A stretch of 64,000 bases of DNA from Enterobacillus tribolii (GTDB lineage Bacteria > Pseudomonadota > Gammaproteobacteria > Enterobacterales > Enterobacteriaceae), in NCBI RefSeq assembly GCF_003363015.1, contig NZ_QRAP01000014.1:1-64000 (forward strand), in the 5' to 3' direction. Both the position numbers and the translations under genes were made by a program. Below the pieces are notes generated by a model, which worked only from the letters and a program-made list of their open reading frames with translations, ran no database searches and had not been told where the DNA came from. This document shows positions 29,229 through 38,273 of this stretch, piece after piece; position 1 is the first letter of the stretch; the number at the start of each line of letters is the position of its first letter.

Positions 29229-31171
29229 TGGCCGCGCTGCTGAGTCTGGAGAACATCCGCCGCTGTTACCCTTCCGGCGACGGCGAAGTGGAGGTGCTGA
29301 AAGGCGTTTCGCTCACCATCGAGGCCGGGGAAATGGTCGCGATCATCGGCGCCTCCGGCTCCGGTAAATCCACCCTGATGAACATTCTCGGCTGCCTGGA
29401 TAAACCCACCTCCGGCGTTTACCGGGTCGCCGGCCAGGACGTTTCCCTGCTCGACGGCGATGCGCTGGCGCAACTGCGGCGTGAGCACTTCGGCTTCATC
29501 TTCCAGCGCTATCACCTGTTGCCGCACATGAGCGCGGCCCATAACGTGGAGGTTCCCGCCGTTTATGCCGGCACCGGCAACGCGGCGCGGCGCGAACGGG
29601 CGCGGGAACTGTTGACCCGGCTGGGGCTGGCCGATCGCGCCGACTACCAGCCCGGCCAGCTTTCCGGCGGGCAGCAGCAACGGGTCAGCATCGCCAGGGC
29701 GCTGATGAACGGCGGTCAGGTTATCCTGGCCGACGAACCGACCGGCGCGCTGGACAGCCATTCCGGCGAAGAAGTCATGGGGATCCTGAAGCAGCTGCGC
29801 GAACGCGGTCATACGGTGATTATCGTCACCCATGACCCGACCGTAGCGGCGCAGGCGGAGCGTATCGTGGAGATCCGCGACGGCGAAATCATCAGCGATT
29901 CCGTTTCCCGCCGCGAGGAACGCACCTCCCCTCCCCTGCATTTTGACGATCGCGCCCCCGGCTGGCAGCAGATCGTCGGCCGCTTCCGCGAGGCGCTGAC
30001 CATGGCGTCCCGCGCCATGCTGGCCAACAAAATGCGCACCCTGCTGACCATGCTGGGTATTATCATCGGCATCGCGTCGGTGGTGTCGATCCTGATTATC
30101 GGCGACGCGGCGCAGCAGTTGGTGCTGAGCGACATTCGCTCCATCGGCACCAACACCATCAACGTCTATCCCGGCACCGATTTCGGCGACGACAACCCGG
30201 CTAACCGGCAGACGCTGTCCTATGACGATATGGAAGCCCTGTCCCAGCAGAGTTACGTAGACGGCGCCACGCCTTCGCTCTCTTCCAGCCCGCGCCTGCG
30301 TTACGGCAACATCGACGTACCGGTCAGCCTTGAAGGGGTCAGCCCGCAATATTTTCAGGTGTACGGCATGGGATTCTCGCAGGGCGCCACCTTCAGCAGC
30401 CTGCAAATGGATACGCTGGCGCAGGTGGTGGTGCTGGACAAAAACGCCCGTGACCGGCTGTTCCCGCATAAGAAAACGGTGATCGGCGAGGTTGTTCTGC
30501 TGGGCAACATGCCCGCGACGGTCATCGGCGTGGCCGAAGAGAAATCGTCCATGTTCGGCAGCAGCAAAAACCTGCGCGCCTGGGTGCCGTATACCACCAT
30601 GAGCAGCCGCATGATGGGCCAGCGCTGGCTGAACGGCATCACGGTGAAGCTGCGCGACGGATACCAAAGCGCGGAGGCGGAACAGCAGATTAACCGCCTG
30701 CTGACGCTGCGCCACGGTAAAAAGGACTTCTTCACCTACAACATGGACAGCCTGCTGAAAACCATGGAACGCACCACGCGCACCATGCAGTTGTTCCTCA
30801 CGCTGGTGGCGGTGATTTCGCTGGTCGTGGGCGGCATCGGCGTCATGAACATCATGCTGGTGTCCGTCACCGAGCGCACGCGTGAGATCGGCATCCGTAT
30901 GGCCGTCGGCGCACGCACCAGCGACGTCATGCAGCAGTTCCTGATTGAAGCCGTGCTGGTTTGCCTGGTCGGCGGCCTGCTGGGAATTATGTTCTCGCTG
31001 CTGGTGGGGCTGCTGGTTCAGCTGTTCCTGCCGGGCTGGAGCATCCGCTTCCCGCCCGGCGCACTGATCAGCGCATTTGTTTGCTCTACGGCCATCGGCA
31101 TCATCTTCGGCTGGCTGCCAGCCCGCAGTGCGGCGCGGCTTGACCCGGTTGAAGCCCTCGCCAGGGAGTAA
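29228..31171 (+). CDS. macB: MacB, ATP-driven macrolide/peptide/heme-precursor exporter
   Basis: The 647-residue inner-membrane transporter has its ABC domain at the N-terminus: Walker A GASGSGKST (about 41-49), signature LSGGQQQR (about 143-150) and Walker B VILADEPTGAL. A membrane helix at about 275, a large periplasmic domain, and three helices at the C-terminus (GGIGVMNIMLVSVTERTREI region onward) complete the mechanotransmission fold. Known substrates in the family include macrolides, enterotoxin II and protoporphyrin. The size matches E. coli MacB (648). It is coupled to macA. Confidence 0.96.
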   Translation: MAALLSLENIRRCYPSGDGEVEVLKGVSLTIEAGEMVAIIGASGSGKSTLMNILGCLDKPTSGVYRVAGQDVSLLDGDALAQLRREHFGFIFQRYHLLPHMSAAHNVEVPAVYAGTGNAARRERARELLTRLGLADRADYQPGQLSGGQQQRVSIARALMNGGQVILADEPTGALDSHSGEEVMGILKQLRERGHTVIIVTHDPTVAAQAERIVEIRDGEIISDSVSRREERTSPPLHFDDRAPGWQQIVGRFREALTMASRAMLANKMRTLLTMLGIIIGIASVVSILIIGDAAQQLVLSDIRSIGTNTINVYPGTDFGDDNPANRQTLSYDDMEALSQQSYVDGATPSLSSSPRLRYGNIDVPVSLEGVSPQYFQVYGMGFSQGATFSSLQMDTLAQVVVLDKNARDRLFPHKKTVIGEVVLLGNMPATVIGVAEEKSSMFGSSKNLRAWVPYTTMSSRMMGQRWLNGITVKLRDGYQSAEAEQQINRLLTLRHGKKDFFTYNMDSLLKTMERTTRTMQLFLTLVAVISLVVGGIGVMNIMLVSVTERTREIGIRMAVGARTSDVMQQFLIEAVLVCLVGGLLGIMFSLLVGLLVQLFLPGWSIRFPPGALISAFVCSTAIGIIFGWLPARSAARLDPVEALARE

Positions 31172-31183
31172 GCCATATCATCC

Positions 31184-31212
31184 CCCTGAGCCGGCTTTCC
31201 GTCGGCTCAGGG
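31184..31212 (+). terminator. Stem-loop after macB
   Basis: CCCTGAGCCG pairs perfectly with CGGCTCAGGG across nine bases, 12 bases after the macB stop. The following sequence (CATATCAATAAT) is poor in T, so termination may be partial or Rho-assisted. Confidence 0.55.
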
Positions 31213-31426
31213 CATATCAATAATCGTCAATATATTCATAATATCAATCAGTTAAACACTGCCATCGTCTAAGAGTTATCATCTTTAACATTTCCTTTGA
31301 TTGTGTAATGCTCAATTACATTCTTCCGGTAGGTCCCCGGGGAGGAATGCTATAAATTGACACCGGAAACTTTGGCATCAGAGGTTTCAATGCCCGGGTA
31401 ACAGGAACGTTAAGGGAAGGATAAGG

Positions 31427-31696
31427 ATGTTCAACCACGCAGAGAAATGGGTACTACGCATTCTGGCGTTTATCGTCATGTTTCTTTCCGTTATCGCCAG
31501 CCGGGTATGGGTAAATCCCATCGACAATGCGGTAAGAAGCTTGCTGGCCGCCGGATATCTCCCGACGGCCGATTATGAACAGGCATTTATGGCCATCGCC
31601 CTCATCGTCGTTTGCCTGAGCGGGCTGGCGCTGACGGCCGTTGCCGAAGTGGTGGTGCGCGACCTGTTTCAGTGCGTTATGGAGTTTTTTGTTTAG
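31427..31696 (+). CDS. Small hypothetical membrane protein
   Basis: The 89-residue protein has two hydrophobic segments (about 8-26 and 54-76) separated by a loop NPIDNAVRSLLAAGYLPTAD. GGAAGGATAAGG precedes the ATG. I do not recognise the family. It stands alone between macAB and the cupin gene and converges with the latter, with six bases between stops. Confidence 0.6.
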   Translation: MFNHAEKWVLRILAFIVMFLSVIASRVWVNPIDNAVRSLLAAGYLPTADYEQAFMAIALIVVCLSGLALTAVAEVVVRDLFQCVMEFFV

Positions 31697-31702
31697 CCTG
31701 CG

Positions 31703-32110
31703 TCAGTTCTCACCGCCTTTACGGTACTGCGCGTCACTGACTTTCTCCATCCACTCCACCACGCTGCCTTCCAGCGCTTCAGCTATCGCAATATGGCTCA
31801 TCGCCGTATCCGGCGTAGCGCCGTGCCAGTGTTTAACGCCTTCAGGGATCCACACAATATCCCCCTGATTCATCTCTTTGATCTCTCCGCCCCACTCCTG
31901 GATCCAACCGCGCCCCTGCGTGACGATCAGCGTCTGGCCCAGCGGATGCGTATGCCATGCGGTGCGTGCGCCAGGCTCAAACGTCACCGTCGCCCCCCCG
32001 GTGCGGGCCGGAGCCGCGGCCTGAAACGGCGCGTCGATGCGTACTCTCCCAGTGAAGTAGCTTTCCGGGCCGGGTTGAGAAGGTTGTGAACCACTGTACT
32101 GAATTTTCAT
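31703..32110 (-). CDS. Cupin-domain protein
   Basis: The 135-residue single-domain cupin has the metal-binding motif [13 protein letters not shown] (two His and a Gln) and a second motif ending KHWHGA. It follows a family of small cupins annotated as carboxymuconolactone-linked or as mandelonitrile lyase-like. The reaction here is not known. The ATG follows GGAGGAAAAA. The frame stays open upstream with a signal-like stretch ([20 protein letters not shown]) that has no ribosome binding site, so an exported ancestor or an alternative longer form is possible. Confidence 0.75.
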   Translation of the reverse strand: MKIQYSGSQPSQPGPESYFTGRVRIDAPFQAAAPARTGGATVTFEPGARTAWHTHPLGQTLIVTQGRGWIQEWGGEIKEMNQGDIVWIPEGVKHWHGATPDTAMSHIAIAEALEGSVVEWMEKVSDAQYRKGGEN

Positions 32111-32269
32111 TTTTTCCTCCGCCTGAGCAAAAGCGCTGACCGGCGTTAACACGGTAGCCGCCAATAGTTTCATTATTATACGTCTTCGCGGGAATCCCGT
32201 TCCGCCGCCGATGAGGATAAGGAGGCGCAAACTCACTTCCCGGCAAAGAAATTCGCACATCATTCAGCG

Positions 32270-32727
32270 AAGGAAATCACATTTGGCAAAAATCATTTTA
32301 CGGATATTTTTTAAACCGTGCGCTGCTTCATATTTTTAACCTTAAGGAAATACATTGTTTTCCTTATTTATCATCCATACCTTGTCCCATTAAATTTTTG
32401 CTGACAGCGACAATTAATTTACCAATATGGATATTTTGTATAATTCAACCCTAAAAATGCGCTAATACAGAATCTTTATCTCCGGATTTATCAATATAGT
32501 AATTACTTAATCTCATTTATCGTGTATATTTTGACCTGACTCTCAAAATGATTCACCAAGAAAAAACCCCGAAAAATAAGAAAGCTCCCTTTCATTTCTT
32601 TCAAAAAGCTTTCGTGCTTTATTTGTCACCATGCGAATAGATAATTACGACATAAGCAATTCAAAATATCACACATACGATATTTAATATCGCGCAACAG
32701 GGTATTTACCCCTCTGAGGGTTTAATA
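32270..32727. other. AT-rich region upstream of the T6SS locus
   Basis: About 460 bases of very AT-rich DNA hold no supported gene. Such regions often mark H-NS silencing of acquired clusters. A short hairpin ACCCCTCTGAGGGTTT lies just before the vgrG promoter. Confidence 0.5.
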
Positions 32728-32756
32728 TTGTTATCACTCGTAATGCATTGTATAAT
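32728..32756 (+). promoter_or_regulatory. Near-consensus promoter of the T6SS accessory module
   Basis: TTGTTA (32728-32733) and TATAAT (32751-32756) are separated by exactly 17 bases. The start would lie about 70 bases before vgrG. It probably drives vgrG and the genes behind it. Confidence 0.7.
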
Positions 32757-32832
32757 CGCGAAAATTCCTTAATTCCGGCTCAATTTCCTACTGAGCCCGT
32801 GCGGTAGCTATGCCTAAAGAAAAGGATATTCA

Positions 32833-35196
32833 ATGAACAGAGCCATTATTGCACATACTCCGGCAGACAGCGGCGAGCTACTATTTAAGTCATTAACCGG
32901 GCAGGAAGGATTATCTGAAGCATTTGAATTTGAGGTTGAGCTTTTAAATAAGAGCAATAACCTGAATTTAAGAAATTTATTAGGGAAATCCCTGACTGTC
33001 GAATTACGCGGAAAACCGCTGACACCACGATTCCTTAATGGTTATATCACCCGCATGACCCTCACCGGGCGCGAAACCAGCGGCGAACGGTACTATATTT
33101 ACCGTGCCACAGTTCGTCCGGGATTATGGTATCTGACGCAAAACAGGGATTTCCGCATTTGGCAGGAAAAATCCGTCCCCGATATCATTGCCAGCGTCCT
33201 ATCCAGCTATCAAATTAAATTTGAAAACAAACTGACCTGGGACTACCGCCAGTGGGGATACTGCGTGCAGTATCAGGAAAGCGACTTCGACTTTATCAGC
33301 CGCCTGATGGAGCACGAAGGCATCTATTACTACTTCATCCATGAACGCGACAGCCATACGCTGGTGCTGGCAGATGCGCCTCAGGCGCATGAAGCGCTGC
33401 CGGGTTATGGTTTTATTCCCTACCAGCCGGTCGACAGCGGTCAGCACAAAAACACCGAAAGCGTTCACAGCTGGAGCGTCTCCGATATTATCACTCCCAG
33501 CCTGTACAGCCTGGATGATTACGACTTCCGTAAACCCCGCGCCCGTCTGCTGGAAACCCGCCAAAATCCCAACTCTTTCGCCGTAGACAAAGCCGAAGTC
33601 TTCGACTGGCCGGGCCGCTTTACCGACCGCGAACACGGCCAGTTTTACGTGCGCGTGCGCCAGGAAGAGTTTGAGGCCCGCCATGAGCAGATGAGCGGCG
33701 AAGGCTCCTCATTAGGATTCGCGCCTGGTCACACCTTCGTGCTGACTCAGGCGCCGCGTATGGAAGACAACCGCGAATACCTGACGACGCACGTTAAGTA
33801 TTTTCTGACGGAAAACGCCTATTCCAGCAGCGCTCAGAGCATGGCGGAGCACATTCTTGAGTTTTCAGTGATCCCGAACAGCGTCAGCTGGCGTCCGCCG
33901 CGCGTGACGCAGTGGCCGAAAACCCACGGTCCGCAAACCGCCGAAGTGGTCGGCCCGGAAGGGCAACCTATCTGGACGGACAAATACGGCCGGGTAAAAC
34001 TGAAATTCCGCTGGGATCGCCACAGCACCGGCGACGACACCAGCTCCTGCTGGGTGCGTGTTTCCAGCGCCTGGGCGGGCTGGAAATACGGCGGCGTGCA
34101 GATTCCCCGCGTCGGGGAAGAAGTGGTGGTGGACTTTATCAACGGCGACCCGGACCGCCCGATGATCACCGGCCGCGTTTACAACGAAAACAACATGCCC
34201 CCATGGGATCTGCCTAACGATGCCACTAAGATGGGCTTTATGTCGCGCAGCACCAACGGCAGCCCGGATAATGCCAGCTACCTGTTCTTTGAAGATTCTC
34301 CCGGCAATGAGTCGTTTGATATGCATGCCGAGAAGGATATGAATGTTTCGGTGGAAGGGGATCAGTTTGTTACGATTGATGGGACCAGGACGACGGTTAT
34401 TGGGGGAAAACAGGATGACTCCATCACTGATGCGGCGACATTTCACTTCAAATCCTCGCGTACGACCACCACAGATGGGTTAGAAACCGTTAATTTTAAC
34501 AATCATCTGGACATGACTGTCAACAATGGTCGAAAGATGGTTATTACGGGTGGCGACGAGATTGAGATCACAGGCGATCAGACATTCACACTGAAAGGTG
34601 CCCAAACACAAACCATTGACGACACACAGCACGTCACCATCAAAAATAACCAGATGCTTGATATCACCGATGGCAGCCAGACGAATCATATCAAGTCAGG
34701 CCAAATCACTACCATTATGTCAGGCGGACAAGAAACCACCGTGACCGCCGGTGGACAGACCACGCTCATTGAAGCGGGTGGCCAGACCCTCACGGTCAAC
34801 GCCGGCGGGCAAACCTCGACAATAACCGGCGATGTGCTGGAGACATATAACAATGATCAGACAACGGAAATCACCGGCACGCTCAACATCCATGCCGCTG
34901 ATGTAAGCATCACCAGTGATACCGGCGTTTCAATCTCCAGCCCGTCATGGACAGACAACTGTAAGGCACTCAGGTGGAGTGCAACAGGATTTAATCTTTC
35001 TTTCAATGGCATGAGTCTGGGCATTAATGGCCTGAATGTGCGGCATACCACAGCAGATATTTCGCACTCCCCTATTTCCATTAATAAGACTAATGTTAAA
35101 ATCAGCAACACGCCGATGAATTACACGCAAACGGCAGCGTTGCTTACCAATGGCGCGTTGCGTTACAGCAGCATGGCACTGGCCATTTTTGTGTAG
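32833..35196 (+). CDS. vgrG: VgrG (TssI) spike protein with long beta-helical extension
   Basis: VgrG trimers form the tip of the T6SS tube. In 787 residues a gp27-like base (about 1-330) leads into the gp5-like OB fold (about 375-455, YGRVKLKFRWDRH ... GVQIPRVGEEVVVDFINGDP) and a repetitive needle. From about 560 the sequence is Thr/Gly/Gln-rich (TTVTAGGQTTLIEAGGQTL), then a unique tail of about 120 residues with no known enzyme motif. The base composition becomes less GC-rich from about 34310. The tail could load cargo or be a cargo itself. AAAGGATATTC precedes the ATG. Confidence 0.93.
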   Translation: MNRAIIAHTPADSGELLFKSLTGQEGLSEAFEFEVELLNKSNNLNLRNLLGKSLTVELRGKPLTPRFLNGYITRMTLTGRETSGERYYIYRATVRPGLWYLTQNRDFRIWQEKSVPDIIASVLSSYQIKFENKLTWDYRQWGYCVQYQESDFDFISRLMEHEGIYYYFIHERDSHTLVLADAPQAHEALPGYGFIPYQPVDSGQHKNTESVHSWSVSDIITPSLYSLDDYDFRKPRARLLETRQNPNSFAVDKAEVFDWPGRFTDREHGQFYVRVRQEEFEARHEQMSGEGSSLGFAPGHTFVLTQAPRMEDNREYLTTHVKYFLTENAYSSSAQSMAEHILEFSVIPNSVSWRPPRVTQWPKTHGPQTAEVVGPEGQPIWTDKYGRVKLKFRWDRHSTGDDTSSCWVRVSSAWAGWKYGGVQIPRVGEEVVVDFINGDPDRPMITGRVYNENNMPPWDLPNDATKMGFMSRSTNGSPDNASYLFFEDSPGNESFDMHAEKDMNVSVEGDQFVTIDGTRTTVIGGKQDDSITDAATFHFKSSRTTTTDGLETVNFNNHLDMTVNNGRKMVITGGDEIEITGDQTFTLKGAQTQTIDDTQHVTIKNNQMLDITDGSQTNHIKSGQITTIMSGGQETTVTAGGQTTLIEAGGQTLTVNAGGQTSTITGDVLETYNNDQTTEITGTLNIHAADVSITSDTGVSISSPSWTDNCKALRWSATGFNLSFNGMSLGINGLNVRHTTADISHSPISINKTNVKISNTPMNYTQTAALLTNGALRYSSMALAIFV

Positions 35197-35202
35197 GGAA
35201 AT

Positions 35203-35592
35203 ATGGCAAAGATTAAATCCATTATCACAGTTATCGGTTTTATTATCGCCGCTCCGTTTCTCGGCCTGGTAGGCTTTTTCAAATTTATCACTGTCGACCT
35301 GTGGCGGATTATCAGCCAGTTTCTCAGCCCGATGAAACTGACGAAAGACGGCATTTCAACCTCCGGACAAATCGTCAGCGTAAAGCAGAGCGATCTGTGG
35401 TACGGCAACCAACCGGTTCTGGAAATAGAAGTTAAGCATATTACCAAAGATGGACGCAGCCATGCTGCGATGATAAAAGAGGCTGTCAGCCTGACGGAGC
35501 TGGCCCGTTTTCAACCTGGGCAATATATAGATATAAAATATGACCCAAAAAATCCGCGCCGGGCTGCAATTAATAACAATCCTCTTTATTAG
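35203..35592 (+). CDS. Membrane-anchored DUF3592-like protein, possible T6SS accessory or immunity protein
   Basis: The 129-residue protein has an N-terminal membrane segment (about 5-29) followed by a domain with TSGQIVSVKQSDLW, VLEIEVKHITKDGR and YIDIKYDPKNPRRA. It starts six bases after vgrG. The gene at 18061-18390 encodes a protein of the same plan. Genes placed directly behind vgrG often encode effectors, adaptors or immunity proteins. With a membrane anchor and no enzyme motif, immunity is the most natural guess, but it is only a guess. Confidence 0.6.
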   Translation: MAKIKSIITVIGFIIAAPFLGLVGFFKFITVDLWRIISQFLSPMKLTKDGISTSGQIVSVKQSDLWYGNQPVLEIEVKHITKDGRSHAAMIKEAVSLTELARFQPGQYIDIKYDPKNPRRAAINNNPLY

Positions 35593-35738
35593 TGCGGAGC
35601 AATACTGACATGCCTTTTCTATTACGCTGAAAACGAAATAGAAAGAATGCCGACATAAAGTCTTTCACGCTCTCCAGTGTATCGGCAAATAACCGCGTAT
35701 CATGATAGCTTCGGCATTAAAATTTTGCAGGATGCATA

Positions 35739-38273
35739 ATGAAAGTAGTAAAGCCGCTTCGACTCAGCATATTAAACCGCCCCTATCGCTGGCAGGGGAA
35801 AAACCATCTGGGCATTTCCGTTCTGGCGTTGACAGATATGGGAGATACCCCGTGCCTGCGTCCTGAACCAGAATTGTGGCAATTGGTTGAAAATGAGTTA
35901 AAACTTAGTGGTGGAATTCTTGACCTTGCAATTCCGAAAGTTTGTCCGGAGTTTTTGGCGACGGGCTATGCCTATACTAATCACCAGCAGGAAAAAAATG
36001 CTTGTGCAGTAAAAATACAATTAGCACAGCGGGAAAAAACGCTATTAATCTTCGGCGACAGATATTGGGTAAATAATACCCCCAGTACACCCTTACCTTT
36101 TGAACAAATGCGTCTGGACGGCAGCCGTGCCTATGGCGGTCCTGAGTTTGCCGATAATCAGTATGGCATCGGTGCCGGCACAGAAATGATAGGGGGAATG
36201 AAAGTACATCGCCTGCCGAATATCGAATCGCTGCACCAGCGAATTACCAGTATACGGCAAACGCCCGAACCTGCCGGCTTCGGACCTACAGACTTAATGG
36301 CACCGTCACGTTTCAGCCGTATCGGCAAGCAATACGATGCCCTCTGGCTTCAGAATGAATTTCCCGGATTTGCCCGCGATATTGATTGGCGGTTGTTTAA
36401 CGCCGCCGCCCGCGATCAATGGTGGGAAGACTGTGATGCCCTTCCCTCAGGCGCTGAATGGCGCATCTGGAATATGCATCCGCAACATCCGCTGCAAGAA
36501 GGTAAATTGCCTCCCTGGCGTGCGCGCTGCTTCATTAACCGCCTGCGCGCCGACCAGACGATTTCTGAAGAAGTCATTTTGCGCGCCACAACGGTGTGGT
36601 TTTTCCCTCACCGGGAACAGATGATTTTAATCTGGCATGGCAGCGTCCCTATTAACGAAGATGATGCCGCCGACGTCTTACACCTGATGCCCGCACTTGA
36701 AATCGCCAACGCTCCGCGTCCGATCGCACATTATCGCGAGGTGTTGCAAAAGAGGCTGGATAAAGAAAAAGGCGCCCTGCTCGCTTTTCGCGAGAAAGAT
36801 CTGCTGCCGGAGCAGATTATCGGCCCCTGGCTGGACACGGATATTCCGCAAAATGAAAGCCCATCGCATGACAACATGCAGGCACGCATCCGGCGCCTGC
36901 GTGAAACACATCGGGATCACGGGGCAGAATGGGCACAAGACATACATGACAAACTTGCGGCTTTCGATGTAACAACACCGCCTGCGCTTGAAGATCTCTC
37001 CGAATTCATAGAGAAAATGGAATTGTCAGCGCAAAAAATGCAGGCCGAACTGAATGATCGCATGCTCGCACAGGATGACGTTCCTGAGCATAATCCCGAC
37101 GATCTACCCAGGGGGCCAGAAAGTATGCACCACATGCTGGAATCTCTGCATAACGGCGATCATGAGCTATCGGATAAGAAACTCACGCAGACCGAGCAGG
37201 CATTGCATCAAATGTATCTGATGTCGGTACAGGCACAGCAACCGGCTCTCCGTATGACGGGAGATCTGGCGCTCATTATCCGTCAGCACGCGCAGGCGAC
37301 GATGGCTCGGGGAGGAGATTTCAGCGGGTTGGATTTGACTGGCGCCGATCTTTCCGGGATGGATTTACGCGGAGCAGACTTCTCCCACGCGTTGCTGGAA
37401 AGTGCGAATCTCAACAACAGTCAGCTTGATAACGCGAACTTTAGTGCAGCAATGCTGGGCAGGGCCGATATTACCGGCGCCTCCTTACGTAACGCCATTC
37501 TGGATCATGCCTGCCTCACATTGGCACAGTGCCGTGACAGCGATTTCAGCGGAGCCAGCCTGAATGACGTTCAATTACAGCAAACTCTGCTGGAAAACTG
37601 TGTCTTTGACGAAAGCCGCTGGCGGGAAATCATGTTTTATCAAACCCGCTTGTCACATTGCCGCTTTCATCATGCCAGCATCGATAACGTCTTATTTTAT
37701 GAACTGGCAGGTTCCGCCCTCGATTTTTCCTCCGCCCGCCTCGCCAAAGTGGCTTTTATCCAGTGCGTTTTGGAGAACGCCAGTTTTGAACACGCCAGAT
37801 TGGAAGATTGCTCCTGGGTTGGTACCCGCGCCGAAAAAGCGCACTTCGCACGGTCTGAACTGAAAACATGCTCATTCGCTTGTGAAACAACGCTGGCAAA
37901 AGCTAATTTCAGCCATGCCACACTCACGCAGTGTAATCTGCGTCAGATGGTACTGACAGATTCTTCTTTTGAAATGGCCAAACTGGACAACAGCGACCTG
38001 AGCGAAGCGAACTGCCTGAATGCGAATATGCACAGGATAAATGCCGCCGGCAGCCTGTTCATTCGCACTGATTTCCGGACAGCCAATCTCAGCGACGGAA
38101 ATTTTATCGGCGCACTGATGCAAAAGTGCTGCTTTAGTGGCACCGATCTGCGTCACGCCAATCTTTTTCGCGCAGATCTTTCACAATCGATCATCGACGC
38201 GACGACCCGACTGGACAGCGCCTATACCAAACGAACAAAAACCCTGCCCAAGCGTAGCCAGGTGTTGATATGA
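35739..38273 (+). CDS. DUF2169 adaptor fused to a long pentapeptide-repeat domain
   Basis: The 844-residue protein begins with a DUF2169 domain (about 1-310: RPYRWQGKNHLGISVLAL, DGSRAYGGPEFADNQYGIG, FPGFARDIDWRLFNAAA), a T6SS accessory domain found with DUF3540 and DUF4150 genes. A helical, charged middle (about 320-510) follows. From about 527 to 840 it is pentapeptide repeats of A(D/N)LXX type, for example GADLSGMDLRGADFSHALLE, which form a square beta-helix. DUF2169 proteins are thought to help load effectors on PAAR-like tips. The fusion could serve as adaptor and cargo in one. The codons are less GC-rich than in the tss genes. Confidence 0.85.
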   Translation: MKVVKPLRLSILNRPYRWQGKNHLGISVLALTDMGDTPCLRPEPELWQLVENELKLSGGILDLAIPKVCPEFLATGYAYTNHQQEKNACAVKIQLAQREKTLLIFGDRYWVNNTPSTPLPFEQMRLDGSRAYGGPEFADNQYGIGAGTEMIGGMKVHRLPNIESLHQRITSIRQTPEPAGFGPTDLMAPSRFSRIGKQYDALWLQNEFPGFARDIDWRLFNAAARDQWWEDCDALPSGAEWRIWNMHPQHPLQEGKLPPWRARCFINRLRADQTISEEVILRATTVWFFPHREQMILIWHGSVPINEDDAADVLHLMPALEIANAPRPIAHYREVLQKRLDKEKGALLAFREKDLLPEQIIGPWLDTDIPQNESPSHDNMQARIRRLRETHRDHGAEWAQDIHDKLAAFDVTTPPALEDLSEFIEKMELSAQKMQAELNDRMLAQDDVPEHNPDDLPRGPESMHHMLESLHNGDHELSDKKLTQTEQALHQMYLMSVQAQQPALRMTGDLALIIRQHAQATMARGGDFSGLDLTGADLSGMDLRGADFSHALLESANLNNSQLDNANFSAAMLGRADITGASLRNAILDHACLTLAQCRDSDFSGASLNDVQLQQTLLENCVFDESRWREIMFYQTRLSHCRFHHASIDNVLFYELAGSALDFSSARLAKVAFIQCVLENASFEHARLEDCSWVGTRAEKAHFARSELKTCSFACETTLAKANFSHATLTQCNLRQMVLTDSSFEMAKLDNSDLSEANCLNANMHRINAAGSLFIRTDFRTANLSDGNFIGALMQKCCFSGTDLRHANLFRADLSQSIIDATTRLDSAYTKRTKTLPKRSQVLI

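Noticed and set aside
29204-30715. A 503-codon minus-strand frame across macB
   Set aside because: Antisense shadow of a conserved transporter. Composition is dominated by H, A, G and Q.
32111-32263. Upstream in-frame extension of the cupin with a signal-like peptide
   Set aside because: No ribosome site precedes its ATG codons, whereas GGAGGA lies right before the chosen start. Kept only as an alternative.
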